A DNA stretch of 64,000 nucleotides from Mycobacterium vicinigordonae. GTDB taxonomy: Bacteria > Actinomycetota > Actinomycetes > Mycobacteriales > Mycobacteriaceae. Made by a program: the position numbers and the translations under genes. The notes under the pieces were generated by a model, which had not been told where the DNA came from, did no database searches, and worked only from the letters and a program-made list of their open reading frames with translations. The DNA lies in NCBI RefSeq assembly GCF_013466425.1, contig NZ_CP059165.1, positions 5,022,001 through 5,086,000 of the forward strand, written 5' to 3'. Position 1 is the first letter of the stretch; every line of letters starts with the position of its first letter. Shown here in pieces: positions 35,555-45,019 of the stretch.

Positions 35555-37222
35555 ATGGATCGAGGGGTTTCATTGGGCATTTCGCTCGGTACGAACCAGA
35601 CAGAGTGCGATCTCGATGTCGCTGTCATAGGAGCGGGATTCGCCGGCCTTTATGCCGTGCACAGGGCACGCGATCGTGAGGGATTGCGCGTGCTTGCGTT
35701 TGACACGGCTTCCGACGTGGGAGGCACTTGGTACTGGAATCGGTATCCCGGCTGTAGGTGCGATATCGAGAGCATCCATTACTCCTACTCCTTCTCCAAT
35801 GAATTGCAACAAGAGTGGAAATGGAGCGAGCGATATGCCGCCCAGCCGGAGATTCTTGCGTACTTAAATTATGTTGCCGATAAATTTGATCTGCGGCGCA
35901 ACATTCAGTTCAATACTCGAGTGGAATCGATCGTATGGGATGACGATAATTCGTTTTGGAAATTGACCACCAACGATGCCGTCACCCGTACCGCACGCTT
36001 TATCATCTCTGGCGGTGGCAATGTCTCGGTTCCGAAGGATCCCGAGTTTAGCGGGCTGGAAACCTTCGCTGGAGAGGTGTATTACACACACCGATGGCCA
36101 CACGAGGGAGTAGACCTTGCGGGCAAGCGTGTGGGAGTGATAGGTACAGGCGCGTCCGGTATCCAGATCATTCCTGCCATCGCCGATCAGGTATCCCGCC
36201 TGACAGTCTTTCAGCGAACTCCCAACTATGCGACGCCACTTCGCAACTCGCCATCAGACCCGGTCGAGCAAGCAGAAGTGCTCTCGCGGTATCCGGCGAT
36301 CCGCGTGGCCGCGCGCAACCACTTCATGGGGATCACCGCCGAGCCAGCTGATCCTTCAGCCAAGGAAGCCGATCCGGTCGAGCGCCGTAGAAAATTTGAT
36401 CGGCTGTACGAGCAAGGTGGATTCCATTTCCTGATGTCAGGATATTCGGACGTGCTATTCGACGAGGAGTCCAACGAGATCACTGCCCAGTACGTTCGAG
36501 ACAAAATCGCCGAGCGAGTGACGGATCCTAAAGTGGCTGAACTCCTGAGCCCCCGGGACCATCCGTACGGAACAAAGCGCCCACCGATGGAGACGAACTA
36601 CTACGAAACGTTCAATCGGGACAATGTGACGCTGGTCGATGTCAAGACACATCCCATCACACAGGTTACTCCATCAGGGGTTGTCACCGACAACGAAACA
36701 TACGAGCTAGATGTTCTCATCATTGCGATGGGATTCGATGCTTTCACCGGAGCTTTGCTGAAGATGGGCATCGTTGGACGTAATGGTCAGCCGTTAACTG
36801 AGAAGTGGGCTAGCGGGCCACGCACCTATTTAGGGATAGCTTCGGAAGGATTTCCGAACTTCTTTATGATAACCGGACCTCAGAGTGCCGTGGCTCTATA
36901 CAATAATCCGCTGGCCATCGAGGACCATGTGGAATTCGCGACAGATGCGATTAAGTATGCGCTCGACAACGGCATATCCGAGATCGAGCCCACCCGGGAT
37001 GCTGAAGATGAGTGGGTCGAGCTGGTCGAGACCATGGCCGCCGAGTCTTTATTCCCCCGGGCAAACTCGTGGTACATGGGCGCGAATATCCCCGGCAAGC
37101 CGCGCACTCCGATGCTTTATCTCGGTGGCGCGCCGGAATATCGAAAAATCTGCGCAAAGATCGTGGACGACGGATACGACGGCTTCACACTCACGCGGCG
37201 ACGTGACAAAGCGACGTTGTGA
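35555..37222 (+). CDS. Cyclohexanone-monooxygenase-like flavoprotein with altered BVMO signature
   Basis: A 555-residue class B monooxygenase with FAD motif GAGFAG (26-31), GGTWYWNRYPGCRCD and NADPH motif GTGASG (198-202). The BVMO fingerprint at 171-182 reads FAGEVYYTHRWP: the conserved His at position 7 is Tyr177 (codon TAC at 36083-36085, one transition from CAC). In well-studied BVMOs changing this His strongly lowers activity, so this enzyme may be impaired or altered. The frame is otherwise intact. The esterase and fadD genes follow on the same strand. Confidence 0.85.
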   Translation: MDRGVSLGISLGTNQTECDLDVAVIGAGFAGLYAVHRARDREGLRVLAFDTASDVGGTWYWNRYPGCRCDIESIHYSYSFSNELQQEWKWSERYAAQPEILAYLNYVADKFDLRRNIQFNTRVESIVWDDDNSFWKLTTNDAVTRTARFIISGGGNVSVPKDPEFSGLETFAGEVYYTHRWPHEGVDLAGKRVGVIGTGASGIQIIPAIADQVSRLTVFQRTPNYATPLRNSPSDPVEQAEVLSRYPAIRVAARNHFMGITAEPADPSAKEADPVERRRKFDRLYEQGGFHFLMSGYSDVLFDEESNEITAQYVRDKIAERVTDPKVAELLSPRDHPYGTKRPPMETNYYETFNRDNVTLVDVKTHPITQVTPSGVVTDNETYELDVLIIAMGFDAFTGALLKMGIVGRNGQPLTEKWASGPRTYLGIASEGFPNFFMITGPQSAVALYNNPLAIEDHVEFATDAIKYALDNGISEIEPTRDAEDEWVELVETMAAESLFPRANSWYMGANIPGKPRTPMLYLGGAPEYRKICAKIVDDGYDGFTLTRRRDKATL

Positions 37223-37319
37223 CGCGACGCAAGGGTTCATTTCAATCGAAAGTCGGTGCCGAGCGCACACCCAGCAACTACCTTTTCGAAACCTGCATCA
37301 ATTATCAAGAGAGCCGCAC

Positions 37320-38273
37320 ATGAGTTTGGATCCTGACGCCCAGGCAATTGCGGATATGCTAGCCGCGCAAATGCCAGGCAGTCTTAGCGAGCTGGGCGTC
37401 GAGGGTGGTCGCGCCTTTTTCGAAGCCCTCAGTGAACAGGCCCCTCCCGGAGCCTCGCTACACGCAGTAACCGAGCGATTGATTCCAGGTCCTGCTGGCG
37501 ACATCAAGGTGCGGACGTATCGTCCGTCGGCGCAGGAGGACTTACCGGCCTTGCTGTACTTCCATGGCGGGGGGTGGGTGATGGGATCCCTCGACTTTGT
37601 CGATCCCGTATGCCGGGAACTTGCCAACCGCGCACAGTGCGCGGTCGTGTCGGTCGACTACCGGCTCGCTCCGGAAGCTCCGTTCCCCGCGGCTGTCGAT
37701 GATGGGTACAGCGCTCTATTGTGGGTGGCTGTTCACGGTGCAGACATCGGCGTCGACCCGAGTCGGATCGCGGTGGGCGGTGACAGTGCCGGCGCGAACA
37801 TCGCCGCGGCCGTCAGCCTTGTGGCGAGGGATGACAACGGTCCGTCCATCGCACTGCAACTGCTCGCGTACCCGGCCACCGAGTACTGCGTCGCACGGCA
37901 ATCATGGGTAGAGCATGCCAACGCCCCGCTCCTGACGTCGGATGACGTTCGCTGGTTCTGGCGGCAGTATCTCGTTGATGTAGAACGATTTTGCGACGAT
38001 CCGCGTGCAACTCCAATGAACGCGCCGAGTCTCGAGCAGTTGCCGCCAGCGCTCGTATTGACCGCAGAGTATGACCCGATGCGAGACGACGGTGAGGCAT
38101 ATGCGGCACGGCTGGCATCTGAAGGCGTGGATGTGACCGCTGAGCGTTATAGTGGCGTCTTCCACGGGTTTTTCACGATGGTTGGCATGCTCGGTCAGAC
38201 CGAGGCAGCGATCGGGGATGCCGCCGAGCACCTGAAGAAGGCATTCGCACAGCGCGCATCCCGCACTGTGTAG
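37320..38273 (+). CDS. HSL-family alpha/beta-hydrolase (esterase)
   Basis: A 317-residue hormone-sensitive-lipase-type esterase. The oxyanion motif HGGGW (from His82), nucleophile GDSAGAN (Ser156), acid Asp in TAEYDPMRDD and catalytic His in VFHGFF complete the triad. It hydrolyses short or medium acyl esters. Placed 97 bases after the monooxygenase and ahead of a fadD gene, it is well suited to hydrolyse esters made by Baeyer-Villiger oxidation. ATG 37320 follows a modest AAGAGAG ribosome-binding site. Confidence 0.87.
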   Translation: MSLDPDAQAIADMLAAQMPGSLSELGVEGGRAFFEALSEQAPPGASLHAVTERLIPGPAGDIKVRTYRPSAQEDLPALLYFHGGGWVMGSLDFVDPVCRELANRAQCAVVSVDYRLAPEAPFPAAVDDGYSALLWVAVHGADIGVDPSRIAVGGDSAGANIAAAVSLVARDDNGPSIALQLLAYPATEYCVARQSWVEHANAPLLTSDDVRWFWRQYLVDVERFCDDPRATPMNAPSLEQLPPALVLTAEYDPMRDDGEAYAARLASEGVDVTAERYSGVFHGFFTMVGMLGQTEAAIGDAAEHLKKAFAQRASRTV

Positions 38274-38455
38274 CGAGTGCGTAGCGGCGTCAGTCGCAGT
38301 CCGGAGCGGAGTTCCGCTGACCTCATCGGACGTTAAGTGTCCACTGCCTCCGGCCACGACGCGAACCGCAAGTTGTGCCGCGACGAGACAGGCTCCAACG
38401 CCAAGCGTCAGCCCGATGGCTGCGTCGCGTGGTTGTCCGGCACGGGAAGGGACGG

Positions 38456-40120
38456 ATGGGAATCGCGATGAAATCATACGACGCAGGCCCCACCGACAAA
38501 TCTCTGCTCGACAAGACCATTGGGGCTAATTTCGAGCGCATTGCCGCTACATATCCCGATATCGAGGCGCTGGTCGACGTCGCGCAAGGTCGGCGCTGGA
38601 CCTACTCCGAACTCAACGCGGAGATCGACATCGTAGCCCGTGGGCTGATGGCACTTGCCATCGAAAAGGGCGATAGGGTCGGCATCTGGTCGCCCAACTG
38701 CGCCGAGTGGGTCATTCTTCAATACGCGACAGCCAAAGTCGGCGCAATCCTGGTTAACATCAACCCGGCCTACCGAACCCACGAATTGACATACGTACTC
38801 AACCAGTCTGGTGTTCGCATGCTGATCTCAGCAACTGCCTTCAAGACATCTGATTACGTACAGATGGTCGACGAGGTGCGGGCACAGGTACCGACGTTGA
38901 CCGAGGTCGCCTTCCTCGGCACCGATGACTGGACCGGCCTTCGCGACGGTGCGCGCCAGGTTTCCGCCGACGCCCTCGCCCACCGGATGTGTGGGCTGCG
39001 GAACGATGAGGCGATCAATATCCAATACACCTCGGGCACTACAGGTTTCCCCAAAGGGGCGACCCTGTCGCACCGCAATATCCTCAACAACGGCTACTTC
39101 GTGGCCGACCTCATTAATCTCGGACCCGTTGACCGCCTGTGCATCCCGGTACCGTTCTATCACTGCTTCGGAATGGTGATGGGCAGCTTGGGCTGCACCA
39201 CCCATGGGGCAACCATTGTCGTCCCGGCGCCTGCATTCGATCCCGGCGTGACACTGCGCACGATTGAGCAGGAACGCTGTACAGGGGTTTACGGCGTGCC
39301 GACGATGTTCATCGCCATGCAGAACCACCCCACCATCGGTGAACGCGATCTATCCTCGCTACGCACCGGCGTCATGGCCGGATCCGTCTGTCCTGTCGAA
39401 GTCATGAAGTGCTGCGTCAGCGACATGAACATGACCGAGGTCGCCATTGCCTACGGGATGACCGAAACGTCGCCGGTCTCTTGTCAGACGCTCATCGACG
39501 ATGATCTGGAACGGCGCACGAGTTCGATCGGGCGGGCTCATCCGCATGTGGAGATAAAAATTGTGGACCCAGAAACCGGCGAGATCGTCGACCGCGGCCA
39601 GACCGGCGAATTCTGCACTCGCGGTTACTCCGTGATGCTCGGCTATTGGGGGGACGACAACAGCACAGCAGAAACCATTGATTCCGACGGGTGGCTGCAC
39701 ACCGGGGATCTCGCCATCATGCGGGACGACGGCTACTGCAACATCGTCGGACGGATCAAGGACATGGTGATCCGCGGCGGCGAGAACATCTACCCGCGCG
39801 AGATCGAGGAATTCCTGCACACCCATCCCGATATCGAGGACGCACAGGTGATCGGGGTTCCTGATGCCAAATACGGCGAAGAAGTCTGCGCCTGGATCCG
39901 AATGAAGCCTGGACGAACCCCCTTAGACGAGTCAACATTGCGCGCCCACTGCAAAGGGCGACTGGCGCACTACAAGATCCCGCGCTACGTGCACCTGGTC
40001 GAGGAGTTCCCTATGACGGTTACCGGGAAGGTTCGCAAGATCGAGATGCGCGAACGCAGCGTTGAAGCCCTCGGTCTCGGTGAACAGCCGCCACGCAATC
40101 CGCCCCATGCCACGAGATAG
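38456..40120 (+). CDS. Acyl-CoA ligase (FadD family)
   Basis: A 554-residue ANL enzyme: P-loop [21 protein letters not shown] (A5), [12 protein letters not shown] (A7), [16 protein letters not shown] (A8) and TGKVRKIEM (A10 Lys). It resembles the FadD35/medium-chain AMP-ligase group. GGGAAGGG lies five bases before ATG 38456. It follows the esterase gene (182-base gap) and would activate the acid released by it. It is convergent with the end of the mce operon. Confidence 0.85.
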   Translation: MGIAMKSYDAGPTDKSLLDKTIGANFERIAATYPDIEALVDVAQGRRWTYSELNAEIDIVARGLMALAIEKGDRVGIWSPNCAEWVILQYATAKVGAILVNINPAYRTHELTYVLNQSGVRMLISATAFKTSDYVQMVDEVRAQVPTLTEVAFLGTDDWTGLRDGARQVSADALAHRMCGLRNDEAINIQYTSGTTGFPKGATLSHRNILNNGYFVADLINLGPVDRLCIPVPFYHCFGMVMGSLGCTTHGATIVVPAPAFDPGVTLRTIEQERCTGVYGVPTMFIAMQNHPTIGERDLSSLRTGVMAGSVCPVEVMKCCVSDMNMTEVAIAYGMTETSPVSCQTLIDDDLERRTSSIGRAHPHVEIKIVDPETGEIVDRGQTGEFCTRGYSVMLGYWGDDNSTAETIDSDGWLHTGDLAIMRDDGYCNIVGRIKDMVIRGGENIYPREIEEFLHTHPDIEDAQVIGVPDAKYGEEVCAWIRMKPGRTPLDESTLRAHCKGRLAHYKIPRYVHLVEEFPMTVTGKVRKIEMRERSVEALGLGEQPPRNPPHATR

Positions 40121-40286
40121 TCCTGGGTGTGGAGGTGGGACCGCGCCAGGGCACAAATCCGCAGACCCTCTTTGCGCCAAAGTCGTTAGATCTCCTTGTG
40201 ACTTGACCGACGGTGTCACCGCACGCTCAGTTACTAACCCCAAGGTTCTTCTGATGCACTTCTGCCCGCACCGCTGCCTTTGCCCT

Positions 40287-41096
40287 TTACGTGCCCGCGT
40301 ATTCGGTCCGTAGTGACGATGCCAGCGATGACAGAGGCACGTTGATGGTTATCGTTCCACCGTCCATAGACCACACAAATCTTTCGGGCGGACTCGGGGC
40401 TTCACGGGCGAGCGGCTGATCGGGCATATAAAGCATCAAGTGATCGGAGCACAGCGCAAATGCACGATAACTGCCCGTGTACCCTGGACCATCCGGGCCG
40501 GGCACCCACTCACGGATCGTGAACGGGTAGGTATTGGGTTCGTGTGGGGGCGGAGCCGCGTCGAGGACTTCCGGCAAAGACGCCGCTGTTGCAGATGCTA
40601 TCGCTTTCTGTGGATCGACACCCGGCTTGAACAGGTCCGCGAGGGTAAGCCGGCGACCTTTGGCCATATCGAACACGAATGATCGATAGGCGTTATTGGC
40701 TTGTATCCCGAACGGTTCGAAGTTTTCGTGGATTATCAGTGACTGGACCGCGCCCGGCCCGGGATAAAGCTGGTAGTCCGTGGATGCGCTGCTGTCCCGC
40801 GGCGTCTCGGAACCGGTTTTTCGCCACCCGTCCAAGAGTCGCTGATAATAGTCGCGTAGAACGGGCCCCGACGTGGGGTTGTCGAGCAGTGGTTGCGGCA
40901 AACCGAGCGAGATGAACATTTCCGCTTTGCGTAACGAGGTGACCGACGTTGTGCAGCTCGTTCCGTCCCAAGTCGCGCCAAGCTGTGCGCAGAACTGCTC
41001 GGCAGATGCCGATGCCCTCGGGGCGGTGACCACCGGCGTGGTCACCACCAGCGCCACCCCTGCACCTAGCGACGCCAGTCGTCCCACAAGCTTCAT
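40287..41096 (-). CDS. Secreted MPT64/TB22.2-like protein (DUF3298-type)
   Basis: A 269-residue exported protein: signal peptide with core AGVALVVTTPVVTAP and cleavage site ASA before SAEQF; Cys at 36 and 48 positions could form a disulfide. The mature part has the MPT64-like order QSLIIHENFEPF, FDMAKGRRLTLADLFKPG, FALCSDHLMLYM. Function of this family is unknown. It is the last gene of the mce operon, 5 bases after the Mce-associated gene, which suggests a link with lipid import. Confidence 0.75.
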   Translation of the reverse strand: MKLVGRLASLGAGVALVVTTPVVTAPRASASAEQFCAQLGATWDGTSCTTSVTSLRKAEMFISLGLPQPLLDNPTSGPVLRDYYQRLLDGWRKTGSETPRDSSASTDYQLYPGPGAVQSLIIHENFEPFGIQANNAYRSFVFDMAKGRRLTLADLFKPGVDPQKAIASATAASLPEVLDAAPPPHEPNTYPFTIREWVPGPDGPGYTGSYRAFALCSDHLMLYMPDQPLAREAPSPPERFVWSMDGGTITINVPLSSLASSLRTEYAGT

Positions 41097-41101
41097 GACG
41101 A

Positions 41102-41917
41102 CTACCGCTCGTCTTCAGGCAACGCGACCCCGCTCACCAGCCACCTATCACCTGTCTTCTCCATGGTCATCGTGACCGCGGTGATATCAGCTCGAGGATC
41201 GGGGTGGGCCTCGTTGGTCAGGGACTGACGGACGACTAGCAAAACCTCGACTTTATTCTTGCTGGCCGTTTTGACGGCAGAGGCGACGACGCTGCCCTGC
41301 GCAGCAACCTTGTTGTCGACCAGCATCTTTCGAAGCTGCGCACCAGCTTTGGCGTACCGCTGCTTAAACTCGCCTGTCGCGCCGCTGAGGACGTCGGCGA
41401 TGTTCTTGTCGACGCTACCGGCGTCGGCGCTCGTCAGAATTACCGCGTATCGCTCTGCCGTTTCCAGCGCTTGTCTGGCGGCGACGTCCGTCTCGTGCTG
41501 CCGGAAGAGTAGCCAGCCCTCGTAGCCAGCCCCGGCTACGACGGCAACTAACACTGCAACCGCTGCAGAGCGGATCACGGATCGAACCCTGCGACGCAAC
41601 CGGCTTCCGTCGGCACCTTCGTGATTGGATGCGGACCTGGCGTTGCGCCTCCACCACGGTGCTCCCTTGGCTTTATCACAGCCAGTATCTGCAGACTTTG
41701 CCGAGTCTTCCTCCGGTTCGTCGTCTATGCGCGATCCAACAGATTCGTCGTTCGGATTGGGTACGTCCCCGTCGGCAGAGGCAGTAGTCGGCGCGTCCAA
41801 CGCAGTTACCTCGGCGCCGGTTGACGCTTTATCAACCGATCCGTCATCAACCGACCCGTCGTCGGCAGATTCACGACTGCCCGCCACGGCGGTGTCCTCC
41901 GAAGATTTTATAGCCAT
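41102..41917 (-). CDS. Mce-associated membrane protein (first)
   Basis: A 271-residue protein: an acidic Ser/Asp-rich disordered N-terminus of about 130 residues, a membrane helix VLVAVVAGAGYEGWLLF, then the Mas-type extracellular domain (LSGATGEFKQRYAKAGAQL, VEVLLVVRQSLTNEAHPDPR, TMEKTGDRWLVSGV). Orphaned Mce-associated membrane proteins stabilise Mce complexes in mycobacteria. ATG 41917 was chosen for the AGGGGA upstream. It is separated by 10 bases from the second Mas gene. Confidence 0.87.
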   Translation of the reverse strand: MAIKSSEDTAVAGSRESADDGSVDDGSVDKASTGAEVTALDAPTTASADGDVPNPNDESVGSRIDDEPEEDSAKSADTGCDKAKGAPWWRRNARSASNHEGADGSRLRRRVRSVIRSAAVAVLVAVVAGAGYEGWLLFRQHETDVAARQALETAERYAVILTSADAGSVDKNIADVLSGATGEFKQRYAKAGAQLRKMLVDNKVAAQGSVVASAVKTASKNKVEVLLVVRQSLTNEAHPDPRADITAVTMTMEKTGDRWLVSGVALPEDER

Positions 41918-41927
41918 GAGCGATCCC

Positions 41928-42614
41928 CTAAATGATGTCGACTTTGCTTGCCAGCCAACGATTGTCAACGAGCTCCATCGTCATCTGGACCCTGTTGCGG
42001 TCGATTCGCGGAGTAGGGTTGACGGCGTTGGTGATGGACTGGTCGACAAACAGCAGAACCTCAACTTTGGCCTCTGTTGCCGACTTCACCGCCGCATCGA
42101 TTACGGTGCCCTTGCCCGACGCGTTGCTGTCGATGAGGATCTGACGCAATTGCGTAGCGCCTTGACTATATTCGTCTTTGAACTGACCGGTGGCGCCGTC
42201 GAGTGCGTGTTTGTAATCCTGGTCGATAGTTTTTGCATCCAGAGTGGTCAATGTAATCACGTAATTTCGCGCCGCCCCAAGGGCCGCCTGGGCGGCTGCA
42301 GTGATGTCGTGACGCTGCTTCAGTTGCCAGCCTAGAAATGCAGATAAACTCAGGGTGGCGAGGATTAAAAAGGCACCTACTACAACTAGCGGGCGCCGGT
42401 ACACCCGCCCGCGGTCCCGACGACCAGAAGTTTGGCTATCTTCGCATGTGATAGCACACGGCTGGCCGCTGGATTCGTTGTTTTCCGCGACGGGCTCATC
42501 TTCTGAAGCGCTAATCTCCGCGTCGACTGTCGGGTGGATCGCGTCTTGCTCCATCGATTCGCTGAGCTGGGCGAGCCTTTTGAAGACGTTTGCGGTTTGT
42601 ATGCCTTTAGGCAC
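41928..42614 (-). CDS. Mce-associated membrane protein (second)
   Basis: A 228-residue paralogue of the neighbouring Mas protein: cytoplasmic acidic N-terminus, helix PLVVVGAFLILATLSLSAFLG, then LDGATGQFKDEYSQGATQL, VEVLLFVDQSITNAVNPTPR and MTMELVDNRWLASKV. Eighteen bases separate it from mceF upstream, so it is in the mce operon. The two Mas proteins probably arose by duplication and may form a heteromeric accessory to the Mce hexamer. Confidence 0.88.
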   Translation of the reverse strand: MPKGIQTANVFKRLAQLSESMEQDAIHPTVDAEISASEDEPVAENNESSGQPCAITCEDSQTSGRRDRGRVYRRPLVVVGAFLILATLSLSAFLGWQLKQRHDITAAAQAALGAARNYVITLTTLDAKTIDQDYKHALDGATGQFKDEYSQGATQLRQILIDSNASGKGTVIDAAVKSATEAKVEVLLFVDQSITNAVNPTPRIDRNRVQMTMELVDNRWLASKVDII

Positions 42615-42632
42615 TGCGCCTCCCCAGGTTAC

Positions 42633-43904
42633 TTAGTTGGGTACCCACGCCGGTAACGGAGGTCCGGCATAGGTGGTGGGCAATGTGTACGGCGGATACA
42701 CCGGTGTAGGGTCCGTTGTCGCAAATGGGTCGTATCCTGCTGGTGGGCCGGCAGTGTCGTCTCCGGGAGGTCGCGGCGCATTGCGCGCGCCACGTATGAG
42801 CACCGAGGGATCTGGGTTTTTGCAGTAGGTGTACCGATACGGCTCGGGAAAGTCCGCCTGCGTGGGCGGTCGCCGTGGAAGATCGTAGTCGCAGCGGTAT
42901 CGCGGGTATATTTCGCCGACTCCCCATAGGCCGCCGTCGTGGAAAGTAGACGCAAGACGATCGATGAGCGCTTCGTGGTCGGGGCGCCAGAGGTCTTGCA
43001 ACGCAGGTATTCGCAAGTAGAGCAGCTGCGATATTGTTGTTAGATTGCCCAGCAATTGCGTGATGTTCTCATGGTTATCGGCGATTAAGTTATCGATATC
43101 GGCTAACTGGCCGCTCCCTCGGTCAATCAGGGTCCGAAATCCCCCGTCCATCTTGTTCACACCCTCTAATACCCCTTGCACTTCTGCCGACGTTCTGTGG
43201 AGGCCTGGGGTGAGATCGTGAAATGTGGTCAACACAGTTCGCGTGTTGCGTAGCAATTTGACAGTTTGTGGGAGCACGCCATCGAGCGTGGAGGCCAAGA
43301 AGATTGAGCCATCGAAGATCGCCGCTAATTTCTCAGGTCCTTCTCGCCCGACCCGCAATTCAGCCATTAGAGCTTTGACTTCGTTGGGGTCCAGCTGCGC
43401 TAAGGAGCCGTGACTGTCATCGATAATCTGTGATAGCGACAGTGGGATAGTGGTTTGCTGCTGGCCGATTACCACGCCATCTGTTAGATATGGTCCGCCG
43501 CCGCGCTGTGGGCGGAAGTCTAGGTATTGCTCACCGGCCGCCGATAAGCCGGAGACACGCACCGGACTGTCGCGCGGGATTCTCACGTCGGCGTTGACAA
43601 CGGCAACCGCCTCAACTCCGGTGCGCGTAAGGTTGAGCGATGTGATACGGCCGATTGGTATACCGCGTAAGGTGACGTCCTGGTTGGCTAATAGCCCGCC
43701 CGATTCGGACAATTGGATCCGCAACGAAATCGTTTTTCGCGCCGGGTTAATCCTTAATCCGCCGATCGCAATGTAGGCCAAGGCAAGGCTCAGGGTGAGG
43801 ACCAGGCCGACGACCGACACCATTGTCCGGCGCACCGCGACCATTCGAACTCCGTCGACAACCAGTCGAGCAGACCGTTCCCATAATTGGCGTTCTGCGA
43901 TCAT
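42633..43904 (-). CDS. mceF: Mce family protein MceF
   Basis: A 423-residue MCE protein: one N-terminal membrane helix, MCE domain (ISLRIQLSESGGLLANQDVTLRGIPIGRI), long helical region, and a Pro/Tyr-rich C-terminus. ATG 43904 overlaps the mceE stop as ATGA, a hallmark of this operon. As the last of six MCE subunits it should join the periplasmic lipid-conducting tube. The transported lipid is not predictable from sequence. Confidence 0.9.
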   Translation of the reverse strand: MIAERQLWERSARLVVDGVRMVAVRRTMVSVVGLVLTLSLALAYIAIGGLRINPARKTISLRIQLSESGGLLANQDVTLRGIPIGRITSLNLTRTGVEAVAVVNADVRIPRDSPVRVSGLSAAGEQYLDFRPQRGGGPYLTDGVVIGQQQTTIPLSLSQIIDDSHGSLAQLDPNEVKALMAELRVGREGPEKLAAIFDGSIFLASTLDGVLPQTVKLLRNTRTVLTTFHDLTPGLHRTSAEVQGVLEGVNKMDGGFRTLIDRGSGQLADIDNLIADNHENITQLLGNLTTISQLLYLRIPALQDLWRPDHEALIDRLASTFHDGGLWGVGEIYPRYRCDYDLPRRPPTQADFPEPYRYTYCKNPDPSVLIRGARNAPRPPGDDTAGPPAGYDPFATTDPTPVYPPYTLPTTYAGPPLPAWVPN

Positions 43905-45019
43905 CGCTGTGCCCCATAAATCTTGTCCAGCAACAGATTCCATTCGTATCGGAGACTGCCCACCATTAGATGCCAGTCAGTTCCGTCTGGCCCGTGGAAT
44001 CCAGGATCGCCAGGATAGTTTTTGTCCGGCCATGGGACCAGCGCAATCTTCGAAATGATGGCTGCCGTATGCGCCGCGGTCGCGTTGGACGTATGCATAA
44101 AAATTCCGATCAGCCGGTTAAACGGCATTAACGACAGGTCGGGATCGATGGAGATGTCGTTGAACACTTCCGCCAGATGGTTGAAGTCGGCAGTTACGCT
44201 GCGGGTATCGGTTCCCGCGATGGAGGGTAACCGGGAGAGCTGATGGGTGATACGTGCGACCTTGTCCGTGAGATCGGCCAGTCGGGTGGCGTTGTCCGCA
44301 AGCACCCCCATCGCGGGGGCACTAGAGGACAGCGCTGCGGTAAGGGTGTCTCGTCGCGCCGACATTGTCGCCGCGAGCTCAGAAGTACGACGCAGCGCGG
44401 AATCCAATTGCCCCGATCGTGCTGTCATCCTTGCTAGCAACGACCTACTTTGCTGCAGCAGCAGCCGGACGTTCTCGCCCCGCCCACCCATTGCCTGGCC
44501 TGCTCCGTTGAGGATTCCGACCAGATAACGAACCGTCCCGCCGTTGATGAGCATCGCCATTGAGCCCATCAGGTCTTCCACGGTCGGAGCGGCTGTGGAA
44601 GAGTTCAGCGGGATCGTGTCACCATCGTGCAACATGGCGGCGCCCGAGGGCTGGTGCGGATCGGGCTTGATCTGAACGAAGACGTCGCCGAGCAAGGTAG
44701 CGGACCGCAATTCCGCGGTGCAGCCGACGTACAGTGGAACATCCCTTCGAACGCGAAGGGTCACGTGCGCCGTGAAGTCTTGCGCGCTGATCGATGAAAC
44801 TTCGCCGATATCGGCGCCGTATAACTTCACTTTCGCCTTCGCTGGAAGATTCAGCGCGTTAGAGAAAACCGCTGTCACCGAATAATTACCTTGCCCAGCC
44901 GCCTCGGGGGCTGGCAGCGGCAGGCTGTCCAGGTCGGTGGCGCAGCCAGCTAACGTCAGCACGGCGGCGAGAGCCAGGCTGCGGCGTGCGCAGAAGGCCA
45001 ATGCGGCCGAGAACCTCAT
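43901..45019 (-). CDS. mceE: Mce family lipoprotein MceE
   Basis: A 372-residue MCE protein with a lipobox LAGC near residue 25, marking it as the lipoprotein member usually found at the E position. The MCE domain reads YSVTAVFSNALNLPAKAKVKLYGADIGEV. ATG 45019 overlaps the mceD stop as ATGA. The downstream mceF start also overlaps. It should be anchored in the outer leaflet and participate in the Mce complex. Confidence 0.9.
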   Translation of the reverse strand: MRFSAALAFCARRSLALAAVLTLAGCATDLDSLPLPAPEAAGQGNYSVTAVFSNALNLPAKAKVKLYGADIGEVSSISAQDFTAHVTLRVRRDVPLYVGCTAELRSATLLGDVFVQIKPDPHQPSGAAMLHDGDTIPLNSSTAAPTVEDLMGSMAMLINGGTVRYLVGILNGAGQAMGGRGENVRLLLQQSRSLLARMTARSGQLDSALRRTSELAATMSARRDTLTAALSSSAPAMGVLADNATRLADLTDKVARITHQLSRLPSIAGTDTRSVTADFNHLAEVFNDISIDPDLSLMPFNRLIGIFMHTSNATAAHTAAIISKIALVPWPDKNYPGDPGFHGPDGTDWHLMVGSLRYEWNLLLDKIYGAQR

